DNA from: Alkanindiges illinoisensis
GTDB taxonomy: Bacteria > Pseudomonadota > Gammaproteobacteria > Pseudomonadales > Moraxellaceae
Assembly: GCF_004377485.1 (NCBI RefSeq)
Contig: NZ_SNTY01000015.1
Location: forward strand, 1 to 62,052
DNA length: 62,052 bases
Direction: 5' to 3'
Shown: one piece after another, positions 1 to 8,662 of the stretch
Layout: every line of letters begins with the position of its first letter
How positions within the stretch are numbered: position 1 is the first letter of the stretch
Position numbers and translations under genes: made by a program
The notes under the pieces: model-generated
What the model was told of the DNA's origin: nothing
What the model saw: only the letters and a program-made list of their open reading frames with translations
Database searches by the model: none

Positions 1-307
1 CCACTTGCATGTTGATGCACGCGTATGTAGCTTCCGTCAATGAATACCCATTCCTGATCCAGGACGCCTCGTAATCTAAAAAAAATTTATCCCATAATCC
101 CTTGCTTGCCCAGCGATTAAAACGATTGTAAGCAGTTTGCCAAGGACAAAATTCTTGAGGAATATCACGCCATGTGGCGCCTGTACGCAGTTTCCATAAG
201 ATCGCTTCCATGATATTTCTACTGTTTTTTGAACAGTAGCAACCATGTAATCGCATAGTATCTTGAATTTGCTGCCAGATATCATCGGTAAGAAGAGTAC
301 GTGCCAT
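1..307 (-). CDS. IS5-family transposase, N-terminal part, with -1 frameshift site
   Basis: Translation from the ATG at 307 begins MARTLLTDDIWQQIQ and continues through a helix-turn-helix-like N-terminal domain (LRTGATWRDIP, then FCPWQTAYNRFNRW). This is typical of the first reading frame of IS5-family elements of the IS427 group. At plus-strand 78-85 there is a run of eight A (eight U in the mRNA). Downstream of it the conserved segment LDQEWVFIDGSYIRVHQHASG-like sequence (start of the DDE catalytic region, with the first Asp in FIDGS) is found in the -1 frame. The frame change therefore looks like the programmed slippage known for this group, not decay. The rest of the DDE domain is outside the window. 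Confidence 0.75.
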   Translation of the reverse strand, partial: MARTLLTDDIWQQIQDTMRLHGCYCSKNSRNIMEAILWKLRTGATWRDIPQEFCPWQTAYNRFNRWASKGLWDKFFLDYEASWIRNGYSLTEATYACINMQV

Positions 308-387
308 TGAAAATATAGAAATGAAAATAACTCAAAGGAAGATTTTAAGTATTTAAAACCAATTCTTCAAATGAGGACACGCCCTAG
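1..387 (-). mobile_element. IS5-family insertion sequence (IS427-like), one end, cut by window edge
   Basis: The segment carries the 5' part of a transposase read leftward plus about 80 bases of non-coding end. The probable terminal inverted repeat lies at about 363-387 (it reads AGGGCGTGTCCTCATTTG from the outside inward). The other end lies beyond base 1, so target duplications cannot be checked. The element sits about 10 bases after the stop codon of the acyl-CoA-ligase-like gene. Family assignment rests on the transposase sequence; the exact outer base is a guess. Confidence 0.7.
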
Positions 388-396
388 GCTACTGGC

Positions 397-2178
397 TCAA
401 TTAGGCTGGTCAGTTTCTGCTGAATCGGCAAATCGATCCGGTGCAGCGTTGACGCCTGCCACAGCACGTCGGCGTAATAATCGGCGAAATATCTTTCCCA
501 TGGGGCCACGTGGCAGGTGATCGACAAATTCAATACTGCATGGTAAAAAACCGTAGTGCAGGCGGCTTGCAATAAACTCCTTCAGCCGTTCGGGTGTAAG
601 ACCTTTCTTGGCTACTACCATCAAGCGCACTGGTGCTGCCGGGTCATCCAGCTCCTGCACGATGGTACAATCCAGCACATCTTCATGCTGGTATATCTGT
701 TGTTCTATTTCCTGTGGGAACATCAGTTGACCCTTCCACCAGAAAGTATCTGTCTCACGCTCCAGCATGGTAATAAAGCCATCCTCAGAGATGGAAACAA
801 GATCACCGGTTTTAAACCATTCATCATAAGTCATGGCATGCTGGGTGGCCGCAGGCTGATGCCAATAGCCACGCATCACCTGTGGCCCCCTGACCCACAG
901 CTCGCCGGGCTGGTTAAAACCCAGAGGCTTTTGCTTGTTGCTCACCACACACACTTCGGTATTGGGCAGTATTACACCCACTGTTCCCGCACGGATGCGT
1001 TGTGGCGGATTAATACTGATCAATGGTGCAGTTTCACTTAAGCCATAGGCTTCGCACAAATAGCGGCCCGTTAATTCACACCATTGTTGTTGCAGCTTAC
1101 GGCTGGCGAAACTGCCGCCGCACATGTACAATTCCATTTTTTTAACCAAATGGCGAGTGGCATCCTGTTGCAGGATTTGTTCATACAGGTGAGGAATACC
1201 TGCCATCAGGTCAAACTGGTGATTTTGCAGATACTTGGCCTTGTGCAACAGCTCTGATGGCCGGGTAAGAACCACATGCGCGCCACCGGACAGCAGCATC
1301 AGACAAAAGCTGATCCCGACAATATGCTGCAAGGCAATTGGGCACAAACCGCATTTTTCCGGCGTGACAATGCCATTTAAAATCTGTTTGACCTGCTGAT
1401 AATTGCTGGACAAATTTCGGTGTGAAAGTGCAGCACCCATCGGAATATCGGTGGTGCCACTGGTGTATTGAATAATCGCCAGATCATCCAGATTTAGGCG
1501 TGGCCACTCATAGTGTTTTTTGACGGTTTTTTTAAAAATTTGCCGCAAACGCACATAACGAATAATTGTGTTGTCTTCACGCCACTGTGAAATCCATCTA
1601 CGCGGTGACAGCCAGGTTTTAATGCGGCCCAGCACATCTAAATAGTCATCGGTGTGCGTGGTAATAATATGGCGAATGCTGGTTTCCAATAGCATTTTTT
1701 CAACTTGCGGCAAAAACCCTGGAATAGTAACCAGAATCTTGGCACTGGAATCCTGCAACTGATGCAGGGTATAATCCACTTCCGGCAAAAAATTTAAATT
1801 GGCCACCACAAGCTGCGCACGCCATGCGGCCAGTATTGCAATGATATAAGACAGGCTATTGGGCAAATAAAGTGCCACCCGGTCACCTGCCTTAATGGTA
1901 CTGTCCTCTAAAAACCAGGTAGCCAGTGCATCCACACTAAAAGACAGCTCGGCATAGTTTAACGTGCAGCCATCCATAGTAATGGCCGACGACGTAGGAA
2001 ACTGGTTAACCATGTCATCAAAATAGTCAAGGAAACTACAGTCCTGCATGGGCATTTTGCGGCCCTGATACAAGCTGTCAAAACTGCTCCACGACTCATG
2101 TTCCTGCAACTTGAATTGTTTTAGGTGCTCGGGTTTAGATAATTTTAAATGGTTCAAGACATGAACTTGCTTAGGCAT
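397..2178 (-). CDS. AMP-binding (acyl-CoA synthetase/FadD-like) protein with altered core motifs
   Basis: The 593-residue product has the ANL-superfamily layout of long-chain fatty acyl-CoA ligases. A large N-terminal domain holds the P-loop region at 238-248 and EAYGLSETAP at 377-386. TGDL follows at 457-460, and the small C-terminal domain holds the late lysine in GPMGKI (Lys562). Known members activate carboxylic acids with ATP and load them on CoA. Here the P-loop reads TSGTTDIPMG, where TSGTTGxPKG is expected, so a Gly is Asp244 and the usual Lys is Met247. The GRxKD hinge motif is also unrecognisable (ERETDTFWWKG). The C-terminal Lys and the SETAP loop remain. It may be a weak or non-catalytic paralogue. 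The ATG at 2178 follows GGGATGAC. The gene stands alone beside the IS. Confidence 0.8.
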   Translation of the reverse strand: MPKQVHVLNHLKLSKPEHLKQFKLQEHESWSSFDSLYQGRKMPMQDCSFLDYFDDMVNQFPTSSAITMDGCTLNYAELSFSVDALATWFLEDSTIKAGDRVALYLPNSLSYIIAILAAWRAQLVVANLNFLPEVDYTLHQLQDSSAKILVTIPGFLPQVEKMLLETSIRHIITTHTDDYLDVLGRIKTWLSPRRWISQWREDNTIIRYVRLRQIFKKTVKKHYEWPRLNLDDLAIIQYTSGTTDIPMGAALSHRNLSSNYQQVKQILNGIVTPEKCGLCPIALQHIVGISFCLMLLSGGAHVVLTRPSELLHKAKYLQNHQFDLMAGIPHLYEQILQQDATRHLVKKMELYMCGGSFASRKLQQQWCELTGRYLCEAYGLSETAPLISINPPQRIRAGTVGVILPNTEVCVVSNKQKPLGFNQPGELWVRGPQVMRGYWHQPAATQHAMTYDEWFKTGDLVSISEDGFITMLERETDTFWWKGQLMFPQEIEQQIYQHEDVLDCTIVQELDDPAAPVRLMVVAKKGLTPERLKEFIASRLHYGFLPCSIEFVDHLPRGPMGKIFRRLLRRRAVAGVNAAPDRFADSAETDQPN

Positions 2179-2299
2179 TTGACTGTCATCCCGTTGTGAT
2201 CAAACTATTGTTTTAATTATTTCTCTAATTTACGTGATTTAGGCTTGCCCTGCCATTTACTTTTGCGGCAGGGCAACAATACTTACAATTTAACAGTAA

Positions 2300-4024
2300 T
2301 TACAATTTAGCCGGGTGATCAATCCATTGACTCAAACGGTTTTTATCTTCAATCAGCAATTTTGCAGCCGAGGTCATAGAACCACGGCCCTGAATCTCAA
2401 GAACTTTTAGCTCATCACGCCGAAACGCATGACAGGTAATGTGTGGCGCAGTATTGGTATGGTTGCCCAGTTGCTGTAACAAGCTTGTGCTGGCCTTTAG
2501 ACCATTTAAGGCAATAATAATATCCTGACAGGATAGTCCAGCCTGTGCTGCTGCTGAATCACGTAGTACCTGCTGTACGATTAGGCCCTGCGGATTTTCC
2601 TGTACTTTCAGGCCTAGTGGCCACACCTTGTGTTCGATGTGCAGGCTAATGCCAAACTCGGCCAGTAATTGTTGTAAGGGTAACTCAGTTGTGCCCTCTA
2701 CATAGTTATCAAAAAACTCGGTGAGTGAATGACCCGTTAGCTGCTGGCAAAGTTGCGGCAGGGTTTGCTCATCCACATGCTGGCCATTTTTGGCACGCTG
2801 ATACAAGGCCTGCATGAGCAAATCCAGATTGCTACCATGCTGTCTTAAAGTTAAATCCAGACACAATGCAACCAATGCACCTTTGTTGTAATAGCTAGTG
2901 CCTGCATTATTGGTGTTTTCATCGGGACGGTAATACTTGATCCATGCATCAAAACTGGACTCAGCCACGCTTTGAATCTGGCGGCCCGGATTGCTGAGGT
3001 AACGGCTGATCTGATCCCTAAGCAGATCTACATAGGCATTCTGGTCTATAACACCGCTGCGATATAGCATTAGGTCATCATAATAAGAGGTGATTCCCTC
3101 AAAAACCCATAACAGCGTGGTGTAGTCTTCCTGATGCAGGTTGGGCTTTACATAATTGTGCGGACGGATAAATTTAACCAGCCATGCATGAAAATATTCA
3201 TGGCTACACAGCCCTAAAAAGCGCTGGTAATTGACTGAGGGTTTGGCAGGTTCACTAGATTTTGGCAAATCATCCCGTGGGGTAATCAGACTGGTAGAAC
3301 TTTGATGTTCAAGCCCGCCATAGCTGTTGGCCGTTGCCATCACCATAAACAGGTAATCTTTAAACGGTGCTTCGCCAAACATGCGAATCTGCGCTGCACA
3401 GATTTTTTCCAGATCAGCAGCCAGTCGTTTTAGGTCAGTTTGATGACGGCCAGAAATGGCAATCCGGTGCGTGATATTTTCGATGTCAAAAGAAATGCAG
3501 GTTTGTTCTGCCAGCTCAAAAGGCTGGTCTATCAGCTCATGATAATTTATGGCATTTAAGATATATGTAGTATTGCTGGCCTCAACAACCGGCATACTGG
3601 TTACCAGTTCAAACCGGCTTAAAGTCTTAGGCACATCCAGCTGCAATTGTATGGCACTGTCTTCCTGCCCCTCTACACCAATACAGACAGCTGCCGGATT
3701 GACATACAAACGGTCATCATCGGTATAAGCTCCCCGCACCGACAAATCATAGGCGTATACCTGATAGCTGACTTCAATTTCATCAGCTTGCGTATTTTGC
3801 AGTTGCCACTGGTTCTTGGTGAGCTTGTGCAGCTTGATTGCTTCACCCGTGCCGACATGCAGCGCCTTAACCGATTCAATATGTTTGGCAAATTCACGGA
3901 TCAGATAACTGCCGGGAATCCAGGTGGGCAGCCAGATTTTTTGCTGTGCCTGTGCCTTAAACCTGACTTTTACCTGAATCAAATGCTGATAGTACTGCGC
4001 AAAAGACAAGGTGTAATAAATCAT
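2300..4024 (-). CDS. M61-family metallopeptidase with C-terminal PDZ domain
   Basis: The product resembles glycyl-aminopeptidase-type M61 proteins. It has an N-terminal beta domain and then a thermolysin-like catalytic domain with the zinc motif HEYFH (residues 275-279 from this start). The third ligand Glu is in WVFEGITSYYDD (about 309). A PDZ domain near the end starts around GLKVQENPQGLIV. M61 enzymes are zinc aminopeptidases with a preference for N-terminal Gly or Ala. I place the start at ATG 4024 (MIYYTLSFAQYYQHL), which matches the usual family start. The open frame continues upstream to 4135, but that part is hydrophobic and unlike the family. No Sec signal is evident from this start. 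Length is 574 residues, near the family norm. Confidence 0.85.
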   Translation of the reverse strand: MIYYTLSFAQYYQHLIQVKVRFKAQAQQKIWLPTWIPGSYLIREFAKHIESVKALHVGTGEAIKLHKLTKNQWQLQNTQADEIEVSYQVYAYDLSVRGAYTDDDRLYVNPAAVCIGVEGQEDSAIQLQLDVPKTLSRFELVTSMPVVEASNTTYILNAINYHELIDQPFELAEQTCISFDIENITHRIAISGRHQTDLKRLAADLEKICAAQIRMFGEAPFKDYLFMVMATANSYGGLEHQSSTSLITPRDDLPKSSEPAKPSVNYQRFLGLCSHEYFHAWLVKFIRPHNYVKPNLHQEDYTTLLWVFEGITSYYDDLMLYRSGVIDQNAYVDLLRDQISRYLSNPGRQIQSVAESSFDAWIKYYRPDENTNNAGTSYYNKGALVALCLDLTLRQHGSNLDLLMQALYQRAKNGQHVDEQTLPQLCQQLTGHSLTEFFDNYVEGTTELPLQQLLAEFGISLHIEHKVWPLGLKVQENPQGLIVQQVLRDSAAAQAGLSCQDIIIALNGLKASTSLLQQLGNHTNTAPHITCHAFRRDELKVLEIQGRGSMTSAAKLLIEDKNRLSQWIDHPAKL

Positions 4025-4541
4025 GGCAACCTGCATACTCTGGGAGAAATTAAAAATAGCCTGACAATGCTGCAATACAAGCTGGCAGACCCTCATCACC
4101 CCGATTACAGTGAAAACCATCACCAGCCAAAACACAGCATTCCAGTAAATACCTTACTCCGCCTGATCAAAAAAGGCAAAATTATGACAGTGCAATGCTC
4201 AAAAATTAGTCGAGTTGTTTCAAGCTCAAAACATATTAATAAGGCCTAAAAAGTGGCTCGTGTAAATGGTGGGGAAAATTGTCAGACAAATCATGCAGCT
4301 TGCTTTAACGCTTATGGCATACTCGAAACAGATCATCCTATTTACTGTTATTGGTGCTATGGCTGAATCAGGCAAGCGTTAACGATTATTCAAGTGCTTA
4401 AAATACACACGTAGCACACCTGCCTGATTTCAAGTCGCCCTACTCTTACTCTAAAGCAATGAGACAATGCAGCACGCTTTAAAGCATTTTAAGTCTTAAC
4501 GAATTTTAAGTTTTATTTTAAGCAGCCTTGAGAGCAGATCA
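4025..4541. other. Intergenic region between divergent M61 peptidase and ndh genes
   Basis: The 517 bases hold the divergent 5' regions of the M61 gene and ndh. A spaced inverted repeat is present: AATCAGGCA at 4366-4374 and TGCCTGATT at 4421-4429. It may form a stem in the ndh leader or serve as a binding site. A long open frame overlapping 3647-4249 on the plus strand is largely antisense to the peptidase and is not called as a gene. Confidence 0.5.
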
Positions 4542-5864
4542 ATGAAACAGTTAAACCCAAGCGGACAACCTCACCTGCACCGGATTGTGATTGTTGGCGG
4601 TGGTGCAGGCGGCCTTGAACTGGCTACCCGTTTAGGCCAGTCACTCGGCAAGCATGGACAGGCACAAGTAATCCTGATTGATGCGACCCTGACCCATATC
4701 TGGAAGCCTTTGCTACATGAAGTGGCTGCCGGAACCATCAATTCCTATGAAGATGAACTCAACTACTTTGCCCATGCCAGCAAGCATCATTTTGAGTTTC
4801 ATCTAGGCCGCATGTGCGATATTGACCGTGAACAAAAGCAGGTTATTCTTGAGCCGTTAAGTAATGGCGAAAATGTTGTCATTGCTCCGGAACGCCGGGT
4901 ACGTTATGACACGCTGGTGGTGGCTGTGGGTTCAACCTCCAATGACTTTGGCACCAGAGGCGCACGGGAAAACTGCATTTTTCTGGACGCCCGCCCGCAG
5001 GCAGACCGCTTCCAGCGTGAATTTTTAAGCCTTTATTTGCAGGCACAGGCACGCTCGTTGTCTGACCAGAATCCGCAATTTTTAAACATTGCCATTATTG
5101 GCGCCGGGGCAACTGGCGTTGAGCTTGCCGCCGAATTGCACCATGCGGCGCACGAGTTACCACGTTACGGCTTAACTAGTATTGATCCCCGCAATGTCAA
5201 TATTAACCTGATTGAAGCTGCCGAGCGCATCTTACCGGGCCTGCCTCCACAGACTTCCCATACTGCCGAACGTGAACTGAAAAAAATGGGCATTAATGTC
5301 ATGACCAGCCGGCGTGTGGTGGCCATTACTGAAAATGCTATTGAATGCGATGGGGATATTCAGATTCCAGCAAACCTGAAAGTCTGGTCTGCTGGAATCA
5401 AGGCTCCGGATTTTTTAAAGAATATTGCTGGCCTTGAAACCAATCGTATTAATCAACTGGTAGTTGGCCCTAGCCTACAAACCACGCTGGATCCGGATAT
5501 TTTTGCCATGGGTGACTGTGCCAGCTATATTCCTGAAGGTGAAAGCCGTCCAGTACCGCCACGTGCACAAGTGGCCAACCAGCAATCCATCCTGTTGGCG
5601 AAATCAATGAAGGCACGACTAAAAGGCCAGCCGCTTCCACATTTTAAATTTACCGACAAAGGCTCACTGGTGTCTTTAAGCCAGAAGAACAGTGTGGGTA
5701 ACTTGATGGGTGACATCAACGTACAAGGCATTATTGCCCGCCTGATGTATGTATCACTGTACCGTTTGCATCAGGTCGCCATTCACGGCTTTTTCAAAAC
5801 AGCGGTGCTGATGACCAAAGACCTTTTGTCCCGCTCATCCGGCCCACGCCTTAAGCTGCATTGA
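4542..5864 (+). CDS. ndh: Type II NADH dehydrogenase (NDH-2)
   Basis: This 440-residue flavoprotein moves electrons from NADH to quinone at the inner membrane without pumping protons. The FAD-binding dinucleotide fold is at 15-32 (IVIVGGGAGGLELA). HIWKPLLHEVAAG follows at about 52-64. The NADH-binding fold is at 182-199 (IAIIGAGATGVELAAEL), and FAMGDCA (321-327) contains the acidic FAD-ribityl residue. The C-terminal part (about 380-430) carries the hydrophobic and basic stretch used for membrane attachment. Length matches bacterial NDH-2. The ATG at 4542 follows GAGAGC. It is monocistronic and divergent from the M61 gene. Confidence 0.92.
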   Translation: MKQLNPSGQPHLHRIVIVGGGAGGLELATRLGQSLGKHGQAQVILIDATLTHIWKPLLHEVAAGTINSYEDELNYFAHASKHHFEFHLGRMCDIDREQKQVILEPLSNGENVVIAPERRVRYDTLVVAVGSTSNDFGTRGARENCIFLDARPQADRFQREFLSLYLQAQARSLSDQNPQFLNIAIIGAGATGVELAAELHHAAHELPRYGLTSIDPRNVNINLIEAAERILPGLPPQTSHTAERELKKMGINVMTSRRVVAITENAIECDGDIQIPANLKVWSAGIKAPDFLKNIAGLETNRINQLVVGPSLQTTLDPDIFAMGDCASYIPEGESRPVPPRAQVANQQSILLAKSMKARLKGQPLPHFKFTDKGSLVSLSQKNSVGNLMGDINVQGIIARLMYVSLYRLHQVAIHGFFKTAVLMTKDLLSRSSGPRLKLH

Positions 5865-6031
5865 TCCGTGTGAATAACTTACAACCCTGTCCTCATTTTA
5901 GTGCCTTGATTGTGACTAAAGTGAGGCTGCCTGAAACAGTTAATAAATGAACGATTGCATTAAAAAAACAAAATAACCCGCTAAAACAGGTTATTATTAT
6001 GCAACTTTTTATTTAAAACGGAAAAATTGAC

Positions 6032-6514
6032 ATGGCTGATATTCAAAATGATCAGGTCGTATCATTTCATTATACCCTGACCGATGAAAACGGTACTGTG
6101 ATTGACAAGTCCGAAGGCCAGCCACTGGTATATCTGCATGGCGCTGGTAATATTATTCCAGGTCTGGAAAATGCGTTAACCGGCAAAAATGTTGGTGACA
6201 AACTGAACGTCAATGTTCCTGCTGCTGAAGGCTACGGTGAATATAACGCTGAGATGGTGCAGGAAGTTCCACGCAACATGTTCCAGGGTGTTGATGACAT
6301 TCAGGCCGGCATGCAGTTTCAGGCTCAAACAGACGATGGCATCCAAATCGTTACTGTTAAAGATGTGAATGACGAAAGCGTTTTTGTTGATGGCAACCAT
6401 CCACTGGCTGGCCAGAACCTGAATTTCGACGTTGAAATCGTTGATATTCGTCCAGCCACTCAAGAAGAGCTGGATCATGGTCATGTTCATGGTGCTGGTG
6501 GTCATCACCACTAA
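6032..6514 (+). CDS. slyD: FKBP-type peptidyl-prolyl isomerase, SlyD-like
   Basis: The 160-residue protein has the SlyD layout. A split FKBP domain at both ends (VSFHYTLTDENGTVIDKS, then PLVYLHGAGNIIPGLENAL) surrounds the insert-in-flap chaperone domain around 72-125. A short His-rich tail (HGHVHGAGGHHH) follows. SlyD catalyses prolyl cis-trans isomerisation in the cytoplasm and binds nickel through the tail. The tail here is much shorter than in E. coli SlyD, so it may have a smaller metal role. The ATG at 6032 is preceded by GGAAAAATTGAC. A strong terminator follows directly, so it is probably transcribed alone. Confidence 0.9.
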   Translation: MADIQNDQVVSFHYTLTDENGTVIDKSEGQPLVYLHGAGNIIPGLENALTGKNVGDKLNVNVPAAEGYGEYNAEMVQEVPRNMFQGVDDIQAGMQFQAQTDDGIQIVTVKDVNDESVFVDGNHPLAGQNLNFDVEIVDIRPATQEELDHGHVHGAGGHHH

Positions 6515-6548
6515 GCACTGCCTAGATCAGCCAAGTTGATTTAGACAT

Positions 6549-6588
6549 TAAAAAGCCGCTTTTTACCTGAATTAAAGCGGCTTTTTTA
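6549..6588 (+). terminator. Rho-independent terminator after slyD
   Basis: The stem AAAAGCCGCTTT pairs with AAAGCGGCTTTT and is followed by a T run. The symmetry lets it also serve the convergent dusB transcript. Confidence 0.85.
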
Positions 6589-6647
6589 TATCTGGTGTTT
6601 ATCACAACATGCTGCATTAATTTGCTTATAACTATCGTCTTATAAAC

Positions 6648-7667
6648 CTAATAGCCCTCCAGCAGATTTACCGCTTCACTGTATTGCAGGCGTTCACCCT
6701 GCTCCAGCAATTGATTAAAATAGCGTGCCACCACTTGCGCCTGCTCGTGGGTTGATTCCACCTGATACATGGCCTGCCGGAACTCATTACTGGATTTTAA
6801 GCCCTTGGTGTACCAGGCAATGTGTTTGCGTGCAATCCGGCAGCCAGAATATTCGCCATAAAAGGCATACAACTCCTGCAAGTGCTCCAGCAGTACATTT
6901 TTAACTTCCAGAATATCTGGGGGGGGCAGGAACTCTCCCGTGTCCAGATAATGTGCAATTTCGCGAAATATCCACGGTCTGCCCTGTGCTGCTCGGCCAA
7001 TCATAATGGCATCGGCACCCGTTTGTTCCAGTACCATTTTGGCTTTTTGCGGGCTGTCAATGTCGCCATTGGCAATTACTGGGATGGTAATTTCCTGCTT
7101 GACCTGTGCGATCAACGCATAACGGGCCGCACCTGTATACATATCTTCCCGGGTACGGCCATGGATTGCCAGTGCAGCAATACCTGCCTGCTCTGCACGT
7201 CTGGCAACACGCAGGATATTTTCTTCACCATTACAAAAACCAAGCCGGGTTTTTAAGGTGACTGGCACATCAACCGCTGCAACCACCGCATCCAGAATTT
7301 CGGCCACCAGACTTTCATTTTGTAATAAAGCTGAACCCGCCAACTTGTTGCACACTTTTTTTGCCGGACATCCCATATTGATATCAACAATTTGCGCCCC
7401 ATTGGCCACCTGATAACGTGCCGCCTCGGCCATTTGCTGCGCGTCAGAGCCTGCGATCTGTGCTGAAATCGGAGCAATCTCTCCATCAAAATTGGCGCGA
7501 TACAGGCTTTTTTTATTCATGCGCAAAGTTTTATCTGAGGTCATCATTTCGCTCACCGCATGACCTGCCCCAAAATATTTACATAAGGTTCTGAATGGAC
7601 GATCAGTAACGCCCGCCATCGGGGCCACAATAAGGTTGTTTTTTAGACGATATGGGCCAATCTGCAT
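6648..7667 (-). CDS. dusB: tRNA-dihydrouridine synthase B
   Basis: The product reduces uridine to dihydrouridine in the tRNA D-loop using FMN and NADPH. Visible Dus features are the N-terminal APMAGVTDRPFR (FMN site), NMGCPAKKVCNK with the catalytic Cys (about residue 100), IHGRTREDMYTG, and NGDI and IMIGRAAQGRPW near the phosphate-binding end of the TIM barrel. The sequence MQIGPYRL at the start fits DusB. I use ATG 7667 because the longer frame would need TTG at 7676. The length of 339 residues is slightly above the E. coli protein. In many gammaproteobacteria dusB precedes fis; no fis gene follows here. Confidence 0.9.
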   Translation of the reverse strand: MQIGPYRLKNNLIVAPMAGVTDRPFRTLCKYFGAGHAVSEMMTSDKTLRMNKKSLYRANFDGEIAPISAQIAGSDAQQMAEAARYQVANGAQIVDINMGCPAKKVCNKLAGSALLQNESLVAEILDAVVAAVDVPVTLKTRLGFCNGEENILRVARRAEQAGIAALAIHGRTREDMYTGAARYALIAQVKQEITIPVIANGDIDSPQKAKMVLEQTGADAIMIGRAAQGRPWIFREIAHYLDTGEFLPPPDILEVKNVLLEHLQELYAFYGEYSGCRIARKHIAWYTKGLKSSNEFRQAMYQVESTHEQAQVVARYFNQLLEQGERLQYSEAVNLLEGY

Positions 7668-7984
7668 AATGAACAATCTGGATTTAAACGGCCTATATCA
7701 TAGCAATATCTTACTGCAAATAAAAAACCAGCAACAAAACAGCAGGTTTTGTACGGTTGCCGCAAAACTTCTTACAACACAGGCACACAAGAGTGCTTTA
7801 GCCCTACATAAAAAATTGTCAGGATACTGAGACTTAAAGATTGGACTTAATGGCTCAGCTTAATGCGCATTTCTTAAAAAGAATGATTTTTAAGGAAACT
7901 GATTTTTAAGAAAAGAGTCTGTTAGGTTTCTAACGATGTTTTTAAATCATAATTTTATGGTTTCCATAAACCTGGAGTATAGCA
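7668..7984. other. Divergent intergenic region with 16-bp direct repeats
   Basis: The region holds the divergent promoters of dusB and the stress-protein gene. Two tandem 16-base units beginning GATTTTTAAG lie at 7885-7900 and 7901-7916. They are preceded by the inverted core CTTAAAAA at about 7873-7880. Together these could be a binding site array 70-100 bases upstream of the stress gene. No other gene is evident. Confidence 0.4.
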
Positions 7985-8461
7985 ATGTCTGACATCACTA
8001 AAATTGCAGAATTAATTCGCGGTATCAAATTTGCCATGGTAACTTTTGTTAACCATGAAGGCCATCTTCACTCTGCACCTATGACCACGCAAGATGAAGA
8101 ATTTAATGGTACTGTGTGGTTTATTGGGGCCAAGGATTCTGATCTGGTGCGCAGTGTTCCTGGCAATGCACAGGTTAACTTGGGCTATAGCGATCCTGCA
8201 GGCCATAATTATGTGTCCATTAATGGCACTGCTGAACTGGTGACTGATCAAGCCAAACTGGATGAACTCTGGAACGATGGTTACAATGCCTTTTTTGAGC
8301 AAGGCAAAGAAGACCCGAATATTCAGCTGATTAAAGTAACAAGTAATGGCGCTCAATACTGGGAAGGCTCAGGCCGTGTAGTCAGCATTATTAAAATGGC
8401 CAAAGCTGCCATTACAGGTGATACGGCCAAACTGGGCGAAACGAAAGGTGTTAAACTGTAA
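7985..8461 (+). CDS. General stress protein 26-like / pyridoxamine-phosphate-oxidase-fold protein
   Basis: The 158-residue protein belongs to the split-barrel flavin-binding group often annotated as general stress protein or pyridoxamine 5'-phosphate oxidase-related. Typical elements are IRGIKFAMVTFVNHEGHLHSAPMT (first strand pair), GTVWFIGAKDS, VNLGYSDPAGHNYVSINGTAEL and the late WNDGYNAFF with EGSGRVV. Members bind FMN, FAD or other cofactors in the cytoplasm, and the substrate is unknown. The ATG at 7985 has a good GGAG eight bases upstream. A terminator follows at once, so it is a single-gene unit. Confidence 0.8.
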   Translation: MSDITKIAELIRGIKFAMVTFVNHEGHLHSAPMTTQDEEFNGTVWFIGAKDSDLVRSVPGNAQVNLGYSDPAGHNYVSINGTAELVTDQAKLDELWNDGYNAFFEQGKEDPNIQLIKVTSNGAQYWEGSGRVVSIIKMAKAAITGDTAKLGETKGVKL

Positions 8462-8497
8462 AATAAAATCATGCGCTTTATTGAGGCATGTTTTTAG

Positions 8498-8528
8498 AGT
8501 CCGGCTGATCCTTGCCGGACTTTTTATT
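8498..8528 (+). terminator. Rho-independent terminator
   Basis: The stem AGTCCGGC / GCCGGACT has a short loop and is followed by TTTTTATTTA, just downstream of the stress-protein gene. Confidence 0.85.
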
Positions 8529-8662
8529 TATTTAAACCTATTCCATGTATGAGCAATTTAAAAGTTGCGATACAAAAATACAGTTAAAGTATTTGGATAT
8601 AATTGGTTACAAATTCAACTTATGGCATACTGGCGCCTGCCTCGTTTTTTTTGAAATACATC

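Noticed and set aside
556-1041. Plus-strand open frame of 161 codons opposite the acyl-CoA-ligase-like gene
   Set aside because: Antisense to a clear gene, no start signals, no recognisable domain.
3647-4249. Plus-strand open frame of 200 codons opposite the M61 peptidase start
   Set aside because: Mostly antisense to a convincing peptidase gene, no ribosome binding site, and a composition that follows the complementary gene.
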